NCBI GenBank assembly: GCA_017880715.1
Contig: JADGRT010000069.1
Location: 1 to 10,025 of the forward strand
Reading direction: 5' to 3'
Origin: Verrucomicrobiia bacterium
Lineage (GTDB): Bacteria; Verrucomicrobiota; Verrucomicrobiia; Limisphaerales; UBA1319
DNA: 10,025 nucleotides
This document shows, piece by piece, positions 1 through 6,737 of this stretch (position 1 is the stretch's first letter; every line of letters begins with the position of its first letter). Position numbers and translations under genes: made by a program. Under the pieces are notes generated by a model. That model worked only from the letters and a program-made list of their open reading frames with translations, ran no database searches and was not told where the DNA came from.

Positions 1-108
1 CCGAAGGCTGGTGAAAAGTTCCAGCAGCGTGAAGGCCGCGTTCCGGTGACGGCCTTGAGCTCGAGTCTTCTCGTCCTCGTCCTTCGTCCTTCGTCCCTCG
101 TCCTCGAC
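1..108 (-). pseudogene. possible prepilin N-terminus remnant (edge)
   Basis: Read on the minus strand, bases 36 to 1 encode A-A-F-T-L-L-E-L-F-T-S-L-R and the frame stays open to the left edge. AFTLLEL is the classic start of a type IV pilin-like/pseudopilin transmembrane helix, where the peptidase cuts just before the Phe. The frame is closed upstream by a TGA at 109-111. Between that stop and the Phe there is no ATG, GTG or TTG; the codons are mostly Asp/Glu/Lys/Arg and come from the GAGGAC-type repeat. So either the gene has lost its start, perhaps through expansion of the repeat, or the match is chance. The residues after AFTLLEL are less hydrophobic than usual (FTSLR). Only 36 bases of the motif are visible, so confidence is low. 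Confidence 0.22.
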
Positions 109-160
109 TCAACATTTGAACTCTTCGAGGACGAGGACGAGAGACGAGGACGAGGACGAA
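69..160. repeat. GAGGAC/GTCCTC-rich inverted repeat
   Basis: A pyrimidine-rich arm (about 69-107, repeats of TCGTCC/TCCTCG) faces a purine-rich arm (about 125-160, repeats of GAGGAC). Bases 97-107 are the exact reverse complement of 125-135. Pairing continues outward through 96/136 and, after a one-base bulge, through 91-94 with 137-140. The loop is 108-124. It lies 34 bp beyond the hypE stop codon, so a transcript reading out of hypE would fold it. There is no clear T-tract, so it is not a typical intrinsic terminator. It is better seen as a low-complexity intergenic repeat. Confidence 0.7.
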
Positions 161-193
161 TGGCCCAAGGGATGGCAGTTATCGGTCATGGGA

Positions 194-1261
194 TCAACAG
201 ATGCGTGGCAATTGTTCGCCGCTCAACCGGTCGATTACGCGACTGGTGCCCACGAGGCTTTTCAGGGAAACCAGACCGGTGCGGTCGTCGGTCACCCGGC
301 CCACCAGACTGGCACCCTCACCGAGCGGATGGGCGCGCATGATTTGCAGCGCGCGGTCGGCGTCGGCGGGCGCCACAATGGCCAGAAAACGCCCTTCGTT
401 GGCGACGTAAAGCGGATCGAGGCCGAGCATTTCGCAGGCCCCGCGCACGGCTTCGCGCACCGGGATGTTTCGTTCCTCAAGCTGGATGCTGCAGCCGGAG
501 GCTTCCGCGATTTCCACGATCGCGCTGGCTAGGCCGCCACGGGTCAAATCGCGCAGACAATGAATCTCAATCCCGGCCTCCAGCAGCGCCATCACTAATC
601 CCGACACGGCAGCGCAGTCGCTCTCGATGGTGGTTTCGAAGGCGAGCCCCTCGCGCACAGCCATGATGGCAACGCCATGACGGCCAATGTCCCCGCTGAG
701 CAGGACCCGATCGCCCGGCTTGACGCTTGCCGGAGCGATGGGACGGTCATATTCGATTATGCCAATGCCAGCCGTATTGATGAATACGCCATCGCCCTTG
801 CCCTTGTCCACGACTTTGGTGTCGCCGGTGACTAGTTGCACGCCGGCCTTTTCGGCGGCGCGCTGCATGGATTGGGCGATTTGCCAGAGCGTTTCCATGG
901 GCAAACCTTCCTCGAGGATGAAGCCCGCGCTCAAGTACCGGGGCCGGGCGCCGCACATGGCCAGATCGTTGACCGTGCCATAGACGGCCAGTTCGCCTAT
1001 ATTACCGCCCGGGAAGAAGAGCGGGCGGATAACGTAAGAATCGGTGGTAAAGGCCAGCCGGGTGTTGCCCAGGGAAAAGACAGCTCCGTCATGACGGGTT
1101 TCGAGGAGAGAGTTCTTGAAGGTCGAGAGGAACATCTTCTCGATCAACTGATTCATCAACTTGCCGCCGCCGCCGTGGGCCATCAGCACCTGCGGATAAT
1201 CGCTGAAAGGGATCGGACAAGACGGCCCGGCGGCTAGGGTTTCGGAGACATCACGCTTCAT
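194..1261 (-). CDS. hypE: hydrogenase maturation protein HypE
   Basis: HypE acts in the cytoplasm with HypF to make the cyanide ligands of the [NiFe]-hydrogenase iron. HypF carbamoylates the C-terminal cysteine of HypE, and HypE dehydrates it with ATP to a thiocyanate that is handed to the HypC-HypD complex. The 355-residue product is of normal length. Visible family motifs are HGGGGKLM (29-36), the TDSYVIRPLFFPGG block with GTVNDLAMCGA (73-105), VTGDTKVV (144-151), DLTRGGL (238-244), ANEGRF (287-292) and the terminal PRIC (352-355) with the essential Cys355. The chosen ATG has AAGGGA about six bases upstream. The preceding CPIPFSDYP segment is usual in HypE, so I prefer it to the internal Met27. 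No other hyp or hydrogenase gene is in view: upstream is a divergent recombinase, downstream a repeat. The gene looks intact. Confidence 0.97.
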   Translation of the reverse strand: MKRDVSETLAAGPSCPIPFSDYPQVLMAHGGGGKLMNQLIEKMFLSTFKNSLLETRHDGAVFSLGNTRLAFTTDSYVIRPLFFPGGNIGELAVYGTVNDLAMCGARPRYLSAGFILEEGLPMETLWQIAQSMQRAAEKAGVQLVTGDTKVVDKGKGDGVFINTAGIGIIEYDRPIAPASVKPGDRVLLSGDIGRHGVAIMAVREGLAFETTIESDCAAVSGLVMALLEAGIEIHCLRDLTRGGLASAIVEIAEASGCSIQLEERNIPVREAVRGACEMLGLDPLYVANEGRFLAIVAPADADRALQIMRAHPLGEGASLVGRVTDDRTGLVSLKSLVGTSRVIDRLSGEQLPRIC

Positions 1262-1503
1262 GGTATTCCCTTATGTCGCCTAATCGGCGTGAACGCAAGC
1301 GTCTAAAGTGAGATCAAGATCCAACCACCCCGTAGCGGCGTCTCGGCAGAGCGCCGCCAATTCCTTCGGGAATCTAGCCCGATTACCCGAGATCCACGCC
1401 GTTGTGAGACGCCACTGAAGCAAAACCTTGTTTTCTGGTTGCCGCGTTATAGGGTCGTACCGTTTTCAGCAGACGCGACACGCTGTCCGCTGAGCGGCGG
1501 ATC
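1262..1503. other. divergent intergenic region hypE / xerC
   Basis: These 242 bp separate the start of hypE (minus) from the start of the recombinase (plus) and must hold both promoters. I see no convincing -35/-10 pair on either strand. The hypE Shine-Dalgarno (AAGGGA on the minus strand) is at its left end. The recombinase has only a weak GGCGG before its ATG. The middle is occupied by the palindromic element annotated separately at 1334-1373. Confidence 0.6.
1334..1373. repeat. GC-rich palindromic element (two hairpins)
   Basis: The first hairpin pairs GCGGCG (1335-1340) with CGCCGC (1352-1357) around an 11-base loop. It is followed at once by ATTCC-TTCG-GGAAT (1360-1373), a stem closed by the very stable C(UUCG)G tetraloop. 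The element shares GAGACGCCGCT (here reverse-complemented, 1334-1344) and GGCAGAGC (1345-1352) with the double-hairpin repeat at 9438-9497, so both probably belong to one dispersed REP-like family. No T-tract follows on either strand. Confidence 0.6.
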
Positions 1504-2481
1504 ATGAAGGCTGACGCAACGAAAGAACCCATCCCGAAAAACCCGTGGGTGATCCAGTTTCTGAACCATCTGGCCACCGACCGCGGGGCTTCGGTCTATA
1601 CCCAGCGGAACTATGCGCAGGCATTGACGGAATTCTGCCGCTGGCACCAGCAGGAGCGCCAGCAGGCGCCGGACTGGGCCGGTTTGGTGCGGGACGATTT
1701 TCGGAGTTATTTGCGATACCTGGGACGCATGGCGTTACGGCGGGCAGCCGTGCGGCTGCGGTTTTCGGCCTTGCGTTCGTTCTACAAATACCTGGTGCAG
1801 CTCGGTCGCTTGGAGTCTTCGCCCATCAAAAACCTGTCGATGCCCAAGGTGGAGAGGAGATTGCCCAAATTCCTGACGGTGCCGCAGATGCTCGATTTGC
1901 TGAAAGCGCCGTTGCGGGAGTTGGAGGCGGGGCCAAAGACCGGTCGGGAGTCGGCGGCGGCCAGCGCCTGTTGGCGGGATGTGGCATGGCTGGAAACCCT
2001 TTACTCCTGCGGCTTGCGCATCGGCGAACTGTGCGGTCTGCGGGTCGAGGACCTCGACTGGGCCGAGCAGGTGGTGCGCGTGCGGGGCAAAGGCAAAAAG
2101 GAACGCCTGGTGCCGATTGGCGCGCCCGCGCTGGAGGCCATCCGGCATTATTGGAGCCACCTGCCAAGGCCCCCCGCCGGCGCGCTGCCGGTTTTCCTGG
2201 TTCACCCGAAAAAAACCGAGCCGATCTATCCGCGCATTGTCCAATTGCGGCTGAAGCGTTATCTCCGGCTGGCGGGATTGGATCCCGGGCTGACGCCGCA
2301 CAAGTTGCGGCACAGTTATGCCACTCATTTGCTCGATGCCGGGGCGGATTTGCGCAGTGTGCAGGAGTTGCTCGGGCATGCTCATCTGGTCAGCACCCAG
2401 GTTTACACGCATTTGACCACCGAACGTTTGAAACAGGCGTACGACCAGGCGCATCCCCGGGCGTACAGGGCAAATTCATGA
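1504..2481 (+). CDS. xerC: Xer-family tyrosine recombinase, XerC-like
   Basis: Site-specific recombinase that, by family, resolves chromosome dimers at a dif site together with a partner and FtsK. An N-terminal SAM-like core-binding domain (about 13-105, with VYTQRNYAQAL and LRSFYKYL) precedes the catalytic domain (about 122-310). All active-site residues are visible: Arg172 (LRIGEL), Lys196 (GKGKKERLVPIG), His266 and Arg269 (TPHKLRHSYATH), His292 (LLGHAHL) and the nucleophile Tyr301 (QVYTH), nine residues after His292. The tail YDQAHPRA resembles XerC more than XerD. At 325 residues it is longer than E. coli XerC, mainly from a Gly/Ser/Ala-rich insert at about 140-157. The start ATG has only a weak GGCGG ribosome-binding site. 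There are no phage or transposon genes nearby, which favours a housekeeping role, but a XerD-type or integrase-like role is not excluded. Confidence 0.93.
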   Translation: MKADATKEPIPKNPWVIQFLNHLATDRGASVYTQRNYAQALTEFCRWHQQERQQAPDWAGLVRDDFRSYLRYLGRMALRRAAVRLRFSALRSFYKYLVQLGRLESSPIKNLSMPKVERRLPKFLTVPQMLDLLKAPLRELEAGPKTGRESAAASACWRDVAWLETLYSCGLRIGELCGLRVEDLDWAEQVVRVRGKGKKERLVPIGAPALEAIRHYWSHLPRPPAGALPVFLVHPKKTEPIYPRIVQLRLKRYLRLAGLDPGLTPHKLRHSYATHLLDAGADLRSVQELLGHAHLVSTQVYTHLTTERLKQAYDQAHPRAYRANS

Positions 2482-2535
2482 TCACTTTTCCCTTCCAGCG
2501 GCCAAATAATTTCCGCAGTATCGTGCCACTCTCTT

Positions 2536-3345
2536 ATGATGAACCTATTCGATTTGACGGGTGAGGTGGCGGTCGTCATTGGCGCGACCGGTGTTTTGGG
2601 GGGCGCGGTGGCCGAAGGCCTGGGTCTGGCGGGCGCCCAAGTGGCGGTGGTGGGCCGGAATGCCGAACGCGGCGAGGCCTGCGCCAACCGGATCGCGCAG
2701 GCAGGCGGCACCGCCAGATTCTTTGCCGCAGACGCCATCCAGCGCGATAGTCTTCGCGCGGCCCATCGGGATATCGAAAAAGCCCTGGGCACCCCCACGA
2801 TCCTCGTCAACGCCGCGGGCGGCAACGATCCCAAGGTCACCGTCACGGCCGAACATTCCTTTGAACAGATTGCCCTCGATGACTGGAAGGCCAATTTCGA
2901 TTTGAACCTGGTCGGCGGCGTTTTGCTGCCATGCCAGGAGTTTGGTCCCGGCATGGTGGCGCGTCGTCGCGGCAGCATCGTTAATTTTGCCAGCGTCTCG
3001 GCCCATCTGCCCTTGTCCCGCGTGGTGGCTTACTCGGCCTCCAAAGCGGCCGTGTTGAGCCTGACCCAGTTTCTGGCCCGCGAATGGGCCCGTCAGGGCG
3101 TACGGGTCAACTCGCTGACTCCCGGCTTTTTCCCCGCGGAACAAAACCGCCGTTTGCTCTTCAAGGAGGATGGCACCCCGACGCCACGGGCGCAGTCCAT
3201 TCTTGATCACACGCCCATGGCCCGGTTTGGGGAGGCCCGGGAACTGGTTGGCGCCGCCTTGTTTTTAGCGAGCGTCAAAGCCAGCAGCTTCGTAACGGGC
3301 ACCGACCTTCGCGTGGACGGCGGCTTCCTGTCGCAAACCATTTGA
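2536..3345 (+). CDS. SDR oxidoreductase, mannonate/fructuronate type
   Basis: Classical short-chain dehydrogenase/reductase of 269 residues, normal for the family. The Rossmann nucleotide motif is GATGVLGGA (16-24), the structural NAAG is at 92-95, and the catalytic tetrad is Asn124, Ser153, Tyr166 and Lys170 (YSASK). The C-terminal block LTPGFFPAEQNR (194-205), followed by DHTPMARFGEARELVGA and SSFVTG...VDGGF, is characteristic of SDRs annotated as D-mannonate oxidoreductase/fructuronate reductase. The likely reaction is therefore NAD(P)-linked oxidation or reduction of a sugar acid in the cytoplasm; the exact substrate is inference. The start could be either of two adjacent ATGs (2536 or 2539), and no clear Shine-Dalgarno is visible. 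It begins 54 bp after the recombinase and ends 3 bp before the LarA homolog, so it probably forms an operon with the latter. The family call is firm, the substrate is not. Confidence 0.9.
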   Translation: MMNLFDLTGEVAVVIGATGVLGGAVAEGLGLAGAQVAVVGRNAERGEACANRIAQAGGTARFFAADAIQRDSLRAAHRDIEKALGTPTILVNAAGGNDPKVTVTAEHSFEQIALDDWKANFDLNLVGGVLLPCQEFGPGMVARRRGSIVNFASVSAHLPLSRVVAYSASKAAVLSLTQFLAREWARQGVRVNSLTPGFFPAEQNRRLLFKEDGTPTPRAQSILDHTPMARFGEARELVGAALFLASVKASSFVTGTDLRVDGGFLSQTI

Positions 3346-3348
3346 GCT

Positions 3349-4644
3349 ATGGCCTCCTGCGTGATTTCGAAAACCGCCCCCCCCGGCGCCAGCCTTACTC
3401 CCGCGCAGGTGGACGAGGTCGTGACCCATGCCTGCCCGGCATGCGATTACCGCGGCCAGCGGGTGCTGCTGATCATCCCCGACGGCACGCGTACGGCCCC
3501 GGTTGGTCTCCTGTTTAAAACGTTGCACCGGCAACTGGCGCCGGCCGTTAAAGCCCTGGACATTCTCGTGGCTTTGGGCACGCACCAGGCGATGAGTGAA
3601 GAAGCCATCTGCGAGCGTCTCGAAATCACCGCCACCGAACGGCAGTCCACCTATCGCCAGGTCCATTTCTTCAACCACGCCTGGAATGATCCAGCCGCGT
3701 TAAAACAAGTCGGTGTCATTACGGCCAGCGAAATAAAGGAACTATCCGGCGGCCTCTTTTCCATGGATGTGCCGGTGGCGGTAAACAAACTGGTTTTCGG
3801 CTACGACCACACCCTCATGGTCGGCCCGGTTTTCCCGCATGAAGTCGTCGGGTTCTCGGGCGGCAATAAGTATCTCTTTCCCGGCATTGGCGGCCCGGAA
3901 ATCCTCAATTTTTTCCACTGGCTGGGCGCCGTGGTCACCAATTGGAGCATCATCGGCCAGAAATGGACGCCCGTGCGCCGGGTGGTCGATCGCGCCGGCG
4001 CGCTGGTGAAAGTGGACAAACGCTGTTTCTGCCTGGTAGTCGATGGAAAGAATCTGGCGGGCCTTTTCGTGGGCAGTCCGGAAGCCGCCTGGGAAGCCGC
4101 CAGCGATCTCTCACGCGACCGGCACATCACTTATAAGAACCGTCCGTTCCGCACGATCCTCTCCTGCGCGCCCAAGATGTACGATGATCTGTGGACCGGC
4201 GGCAAATGCATGTACAAGCTGGAGCCCGTGCTGGCCGAAGGCGGCGAATTGATCATCTACGCGCCGCACATCTCCGAAATTTCCTTCACCCACGGCACAT
4301 TGATCGAAGAGGTGGGCTATCATGGCCGCGATTTCTTCCTGAAACAATGGGATAAGTATCGGCACTACCCATGGGGCGTCCTCGCCCATTCGACGCATGT
4401 GCATGGACTGGGCGCCTATGAAAACGGCCTCGAGAAAGCCCGCGCCCGGGTGACCCTGGCCACCGCTATCCCGCCGGAAACCTGCCGCAAAATCAATCTG
4501 GGCTATCGCGATCCGAAAACCATTCGCATCGAGGATTACGCGAACCGGGAGGCCGAAGGCATTTTACTGGTGCGCCAGGCCGGCGAAATGTTGTACCGGC
4601 TGAAATCGGACCGCTCCGCCGCCGCCGAAGCGAGCCGCCGTTGA
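3349..4644 (+). CDS. LarA-family nickel-pincer racemase/epimerase homolog
   Basis: Homolog of lactate racemase LarA (DUF2088 N-terminal plus LarA C-terminal domain), 431 residues, full length. LarA enzymes racemise or epimerise 2-hydroxy acids by hydride transfer using a nickel-pincer nucleotide tethered to a lysine. The key positions are visible: DGTR (45-48, Arg48 matching LarA Arg75), GTH (His79, matching His108), and PHEVVGFSGGNK (163-174) giving His164 and Lys174 at the 10-residue spacing of LarA His174/Lys184. His190 follows 16 residues later, as for His200. The C-terminal domain has MYDDLWTGGKCMYK (277-290) and a histidine-rich HSTHVHGLG (347-355). The 3-bp gap after the SDR gene implies translational coupling. 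The cofactor genes larB, larC and larE are not in the window. Substrate is unknown; with a mannonate-type SDR beside it, a sugar acid such as gluconate/mannonate (C2 epimers) is more likely than lactate. Confidence 0.92.
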   Translation: MASCVISKTAPPGASLTPAQVDEVVTHACPACDYRGQRVLLIIPDGTRTAPVGLLFKTLHRQLAPAVKALDILVALGTHQAMSEEAICERLEITATERQSTYRQVHFFNHAWNDPAALKQVGVITASEIKELSGGLFSMDVPVAVNKLVFGYDHTLMVGPVFPHEVVGFSGGNKYLFPGIGGPEILNFFHWLGAVVTNWSIIGQKWTPVRRVVDRAGALVKVDKRCFCLVVDGKNLAGLFVGSPEAAWEAASDLSRDRHITYKNRPFRTILSCAPKMYDDLWTGGKCMYKLEPVLAEGGELIIYAPHISEISFTHGTLIEEVGYHGRDFFLKQWDKYRHYPWGVLAHSTHVHGLGAYENGLEKARARVTLATAIPPETCRKINLGYRDPKTIRIEDYANREAEGILLVRQAGEMLYRLKSDRSAAAEASRR

Positions 4645-4712
4645 GTCAACCACAACGGCATTCATCCGCTCCCGAGGCTCAGAGTTCCTGATCCCATGGA
4701 AAAGAGTGAGCC

Positions 4713-4776
4713 GCCCGGTGTGGGCACCGGGCCTAAAAAAACCGGGATTCTTGTAGGCCGGGTTCCCTAACCCGGC
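4713..4776. repeat. paired GC-rich hairpins in convergent intergenic region
   Basis: Two perfect 8-bp hairpins with 4-base loops sit in the 236-bp gap between the LarA homolog and the convergent glycogen-binding gene. The first is GCCCGGTG (4713-4720) with CACCGGGC (4725-4732). The second is GCCGGGTT (4757-4764) with AACCCGGC (4769-4776). The spacer contains seven consecutive A (4734-4740), which is a T7 tract on the minus strand just after CCCGG, so a role in ending the minus-strand transcript is possible. In the plus direction no T-tract follows either hairpin. The arrangement of two short GC-rich palindromes recalls REP/BIME-type elements. The rest of the gap (4645-4712 and 4777-4880) shows no gene. 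Confidence 0.65.
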
Positions 4777-4880
4777 GAATGAATCAAGCCGGCAAAGCAT
4801 CTTGGCAATAAACAATCGGTTCCAGCCCAGCCGCAGAACATCTGGTTTTTGCCGGCGGCAGCGGCGGCCTTCAAAGAAAA

Positions 4881-5570
4881 TCAGGCCCGGACTTCAACCA
4901 CAGAATTAAGTGTGCCGTGTCGGTTCCAAACGTTCGCGTGGGCCAGCGGGTCGAATATCCAGTGCCCATCGACCCAGAACTTGTATTCATACCGTCCGGG
5001 CGCTAAAGCAACGGTCGTTTCCCAATGCCCGCCATCATTTCGTTTCATGGGCGTTGAGTGGGACACCCAGCCATTGAAATCACCGCAGAGTGACACCTGC
5101 TTTGCATTAGGTTCCAAAAGAACGAAGTTTACTTTGACGCTCGGGGTTGCTGTCGGTATCGGGGCTTTCTCAGCCACGGCCGGCGTTTCATACCATTGCG
5201 CCGGAGGCAACTGCGGGATAGGCTTTGCCGGTTCGACTTTTGTAGTAAGAGGTTCTGGGGGCAAAACTATTGGAGATTTCGGAGCCTCCACGACTGAAGC
5301 AACGGATTGCTTTGCCCATCCCGGCCCAATGATGGGAGGCAGGGGCATTGGCGCTAACGGTGTCGGAAGCTTCGGCGGCACCCCTGCCGAGGTGCTTGTC
5401 AATTTAGGTGGGGTTGTCGATTCCGAAGGGCTGGGAATACCCTGCGCGGCCATCGTCGGCTTCGGCAACTCCGGCAGAAGGCCAGGTTTGTATCCGACGG
5501 GATTGGCTACCGTTAAGGCGGAAGCCAGAGGTTTCGCTGTCTTCTTAACTGTCTTCTTGGGCATTTTCAT
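4881..5570 (-). CDS. proline-rich protein with C-terminal glycogen-binding domain
   Basis: The 229-residue product has three parts. A short Lys-rich start (1-13, MKMPKKTVKK) is followed by a long Pro/Ala/Thr/Ser-rich, probably disordered stretch (14-143). The C-terminal domain (about 145-227) is of the AMPK-beta/CBM48 (isoamylase early-set) type. The domain hallmarks are LCGDFNGW (161-168), HWETTVAL, GRYEYKFWVDG (192-202) and WIFDP (204-208); in this family such aromatic residues bind alpha-glucans. There is no signal peptide or membrane segment, so a cytoplasmic glycogen-associated protein is the natural reading. No catalytic domain is attached. The start ATG follows CAGGAAGAAA; a second in-frame ATG two codons on would also serve. 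It lies 54 bp downstream of the next minus-strand gene and may be co-transcribed with it. The partner or substrate is not deducible. Confidence 0.85.
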   Translation of the reverse strand: MKMPKKTVKKTAKPLASALTVANPVGYKPGLLPELPKPTMAAQGIPSPSESTTPPKLTSTSAGVPPKLPTPLAPMPLPPIIGPGWAKQSVASVVEAPKSPIVLPPEPLTTKVEPAKPIPQLPPAQWYETPAVAEKAPIPTATPSVKVNFVLLEPNAKQVSLCGDFNGWVSHSTPMKRNDGGHWETTVALAPGRYEYKFWVDGHWIFDPLAHANVWNRHGTLNSVVEVRA

Positions 5571-5624
5571 TTTCTTCCTGTTTCTACTGTTGGGGAGGCA
5601 CCGCAGATTTCCTATCAGTTCAGA

Positions 5625-6737
5625 CTACTGCTTCAAACGATAGAATTGGTTGCCGGTGCCATTCGTGACCCTCATGATACTCAACGAGTTAGTGGTTTCC
5701 GATCCGGCCACATCCTGCCAGTTCGTCGCCGGCAAAACCGGGGAGCTTTGCAGCTTGAAGCCATTCGCCGGCCAGCCAAGGGTGATGATGCCATTCCAAC
5801 GTTCCAGGGTTAGGGTGGGTGTCACGGCGGTGTCGCTAATGACCAGCGTATTGGTTGCGCTGCCTTGATAGTTCGGGTCATTGACTGTGCCGATGACGGT
5901 GTAGCTGCCAACATTGATGGGTGCCTGGGGCGAACCGTCATAAGTGAAGTCGACGGTCAATCCCGCAGGCACGGTTGTCGCTGTCGCGTTTTTGACCGTG
6001 CCGTCGTAAGTATGCAACAAGAGGCTCAAGGTCACGGTGGCCTCAGATTTACCGACGTGGTAGAACGTCACTTGCACGCTCCGATTGGCCTGGATGTTGT
6101 AAAGCGTGTAGCCGGTGTCGCCGGCCTGCACCACGCTGCCGTCCACCAGCCATTGGTTCACCACGTAGTTGGCGTTCGGACTGGCCGTGAACGCCTGGCT
6201 GTCGCCTGCGTTCTTCGTGATGGTGCCGCTCGGACTGATGGTGCCGCCGGTGCCAGCGGACGCCGTGACATACATGGGTACCACCACACTCGTCCCGATC
6301 CCTGAGACGGCCAGGGTGTTCACGCCGCTGGTTTGATCGGCGTTGACCGTCACGGTGCCACCATAGCTGGTCGCAACGCTGGGTGAGAATGTAACGGTCA
6401 CGTTCTGCGAACCGCCTGCCGAAATCGCGCCTGACGACCAGTCGCCGCTAAAACCGCTCGGATAGCTGATGCTGCTGACGGTCAATGTCGAGTTGCCGTT
6501 ATTGGCAATGTTCAAAGTGCCCTGCGCTGACGTCGCCACCGCCACATTTAAAAACTCCATGTTGCCGCTCAGAGAGATGATGCGGGTGGGTGCGTCGTTG
6601 GCCACCCTCACCGCGATTCCACCCAAAATAGGATTCGCACCGGCATTTACTCCGTATCCCACTGCCAGCAGCAGCGATAGAACAACCACTGCCCACCACC
6701 CTACGAATTGTTTGCTTTTCATCATTGGACTTTTCAT
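5625..6737 (-). CDS. secreted multi-domain beta-sandwich protein
   Basis: Exported protein of 370 residues. The signal peptide has a basic start and a hydrophobic core at about 13-31 (WWAVVVLSLLLAVGYGV), with likely cleavage near residues 32-35. Then follow an ASH/choice-of-anchor D-like domain (about 55-150: GTLNIANNGNSTLTV, VTVTFSPS, LAVSGIG), a divergent InlB B-repeat-like domain (about 155-226: GTGGTISPSGT, FTASPNANYVVNQWLVDG), and an MBG-like Ig-fold domain (about 240-300: TYDGSPQAPINVGSYTV, ATNTLVIS). The C-terminal module (308-370) ends GTGNQFYRLKQ, of a kind I associate with secreted proteins of Verrucomicrobiota. No catalytic motif is seen, so an adhesive, cell-surface or scaffold role is plausible. 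Three ATGs (codons 1, 5, 6) are candidate starts; none has a strong ribosome-binding site. It may be a shortened relative of larger repeat proteins. Confidence 0.85.
   Translation of the reverse strand: MKSPMMKSKQFVGWWAVVVLSLLLAVGYGVNAGANPILGGIAVRVANDAPTRIISLSGNMEFLNVAVATSAQGTLNIANNGNSTLTVSSISYPSGFSGDWSSGAISAGGSQNVTVTFSPSVATSYGGTVTVNADQTSGVNTLAVSGIGTSVVVPMYVTASAGTGGTISPSGTITKNAGDSQAFTASPNANYVVNQWLVDGSVVQAGDTGYTLYNIQANRSVQVTFYHVGKSEATVTLSLLLHTYDGTVKNATATTVPAGLTVDFTYDGSPQAPINVGSYTVIGTVNDPNYQGSATNTLVISDTAVTPTLTLERWNGIITLGWPANGFKLQSSPVLPATNWQDVAGSETTNSLSIMRVTNGTGNQFYRLKQ

Noticed and set aside
116..532. Plus-strand open frames opposite hypE, starting in the GAGGAC repeat
   Set aside because: They lie antisense to a clearly functional hypE; their translation begins with repeat-derived residues and shows no family motif.
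1735..2454. 239-codon minus-strand frame opposite the recombinase
   Set aside because: The plus strand encodes every Xer catalytic motif; the antisense product is a Gln/Pro/Arg-rich shadow without a domain.
2545..3210. 221-codon minus-strand frame opposite the SDR gene
   Set aside because: The SDR motifs are on the plus strand; the antisense frame is explained by high GC and lacks a plausible product.
4713..4776. Hairpins as a plus-strand intrinsic terminator for the LarA homolog
   Set aside because: Neither hairpin is followed by T residues in that direction; the only homopolymer is a run of A.
4849..5643. 264-codon plus-strand frame opposite the glycogen-binding gene
   Set aside because: The minus strand has the CBM48 signature and a good ribosome-binding site; the plus frame is a GC-driven shadow.
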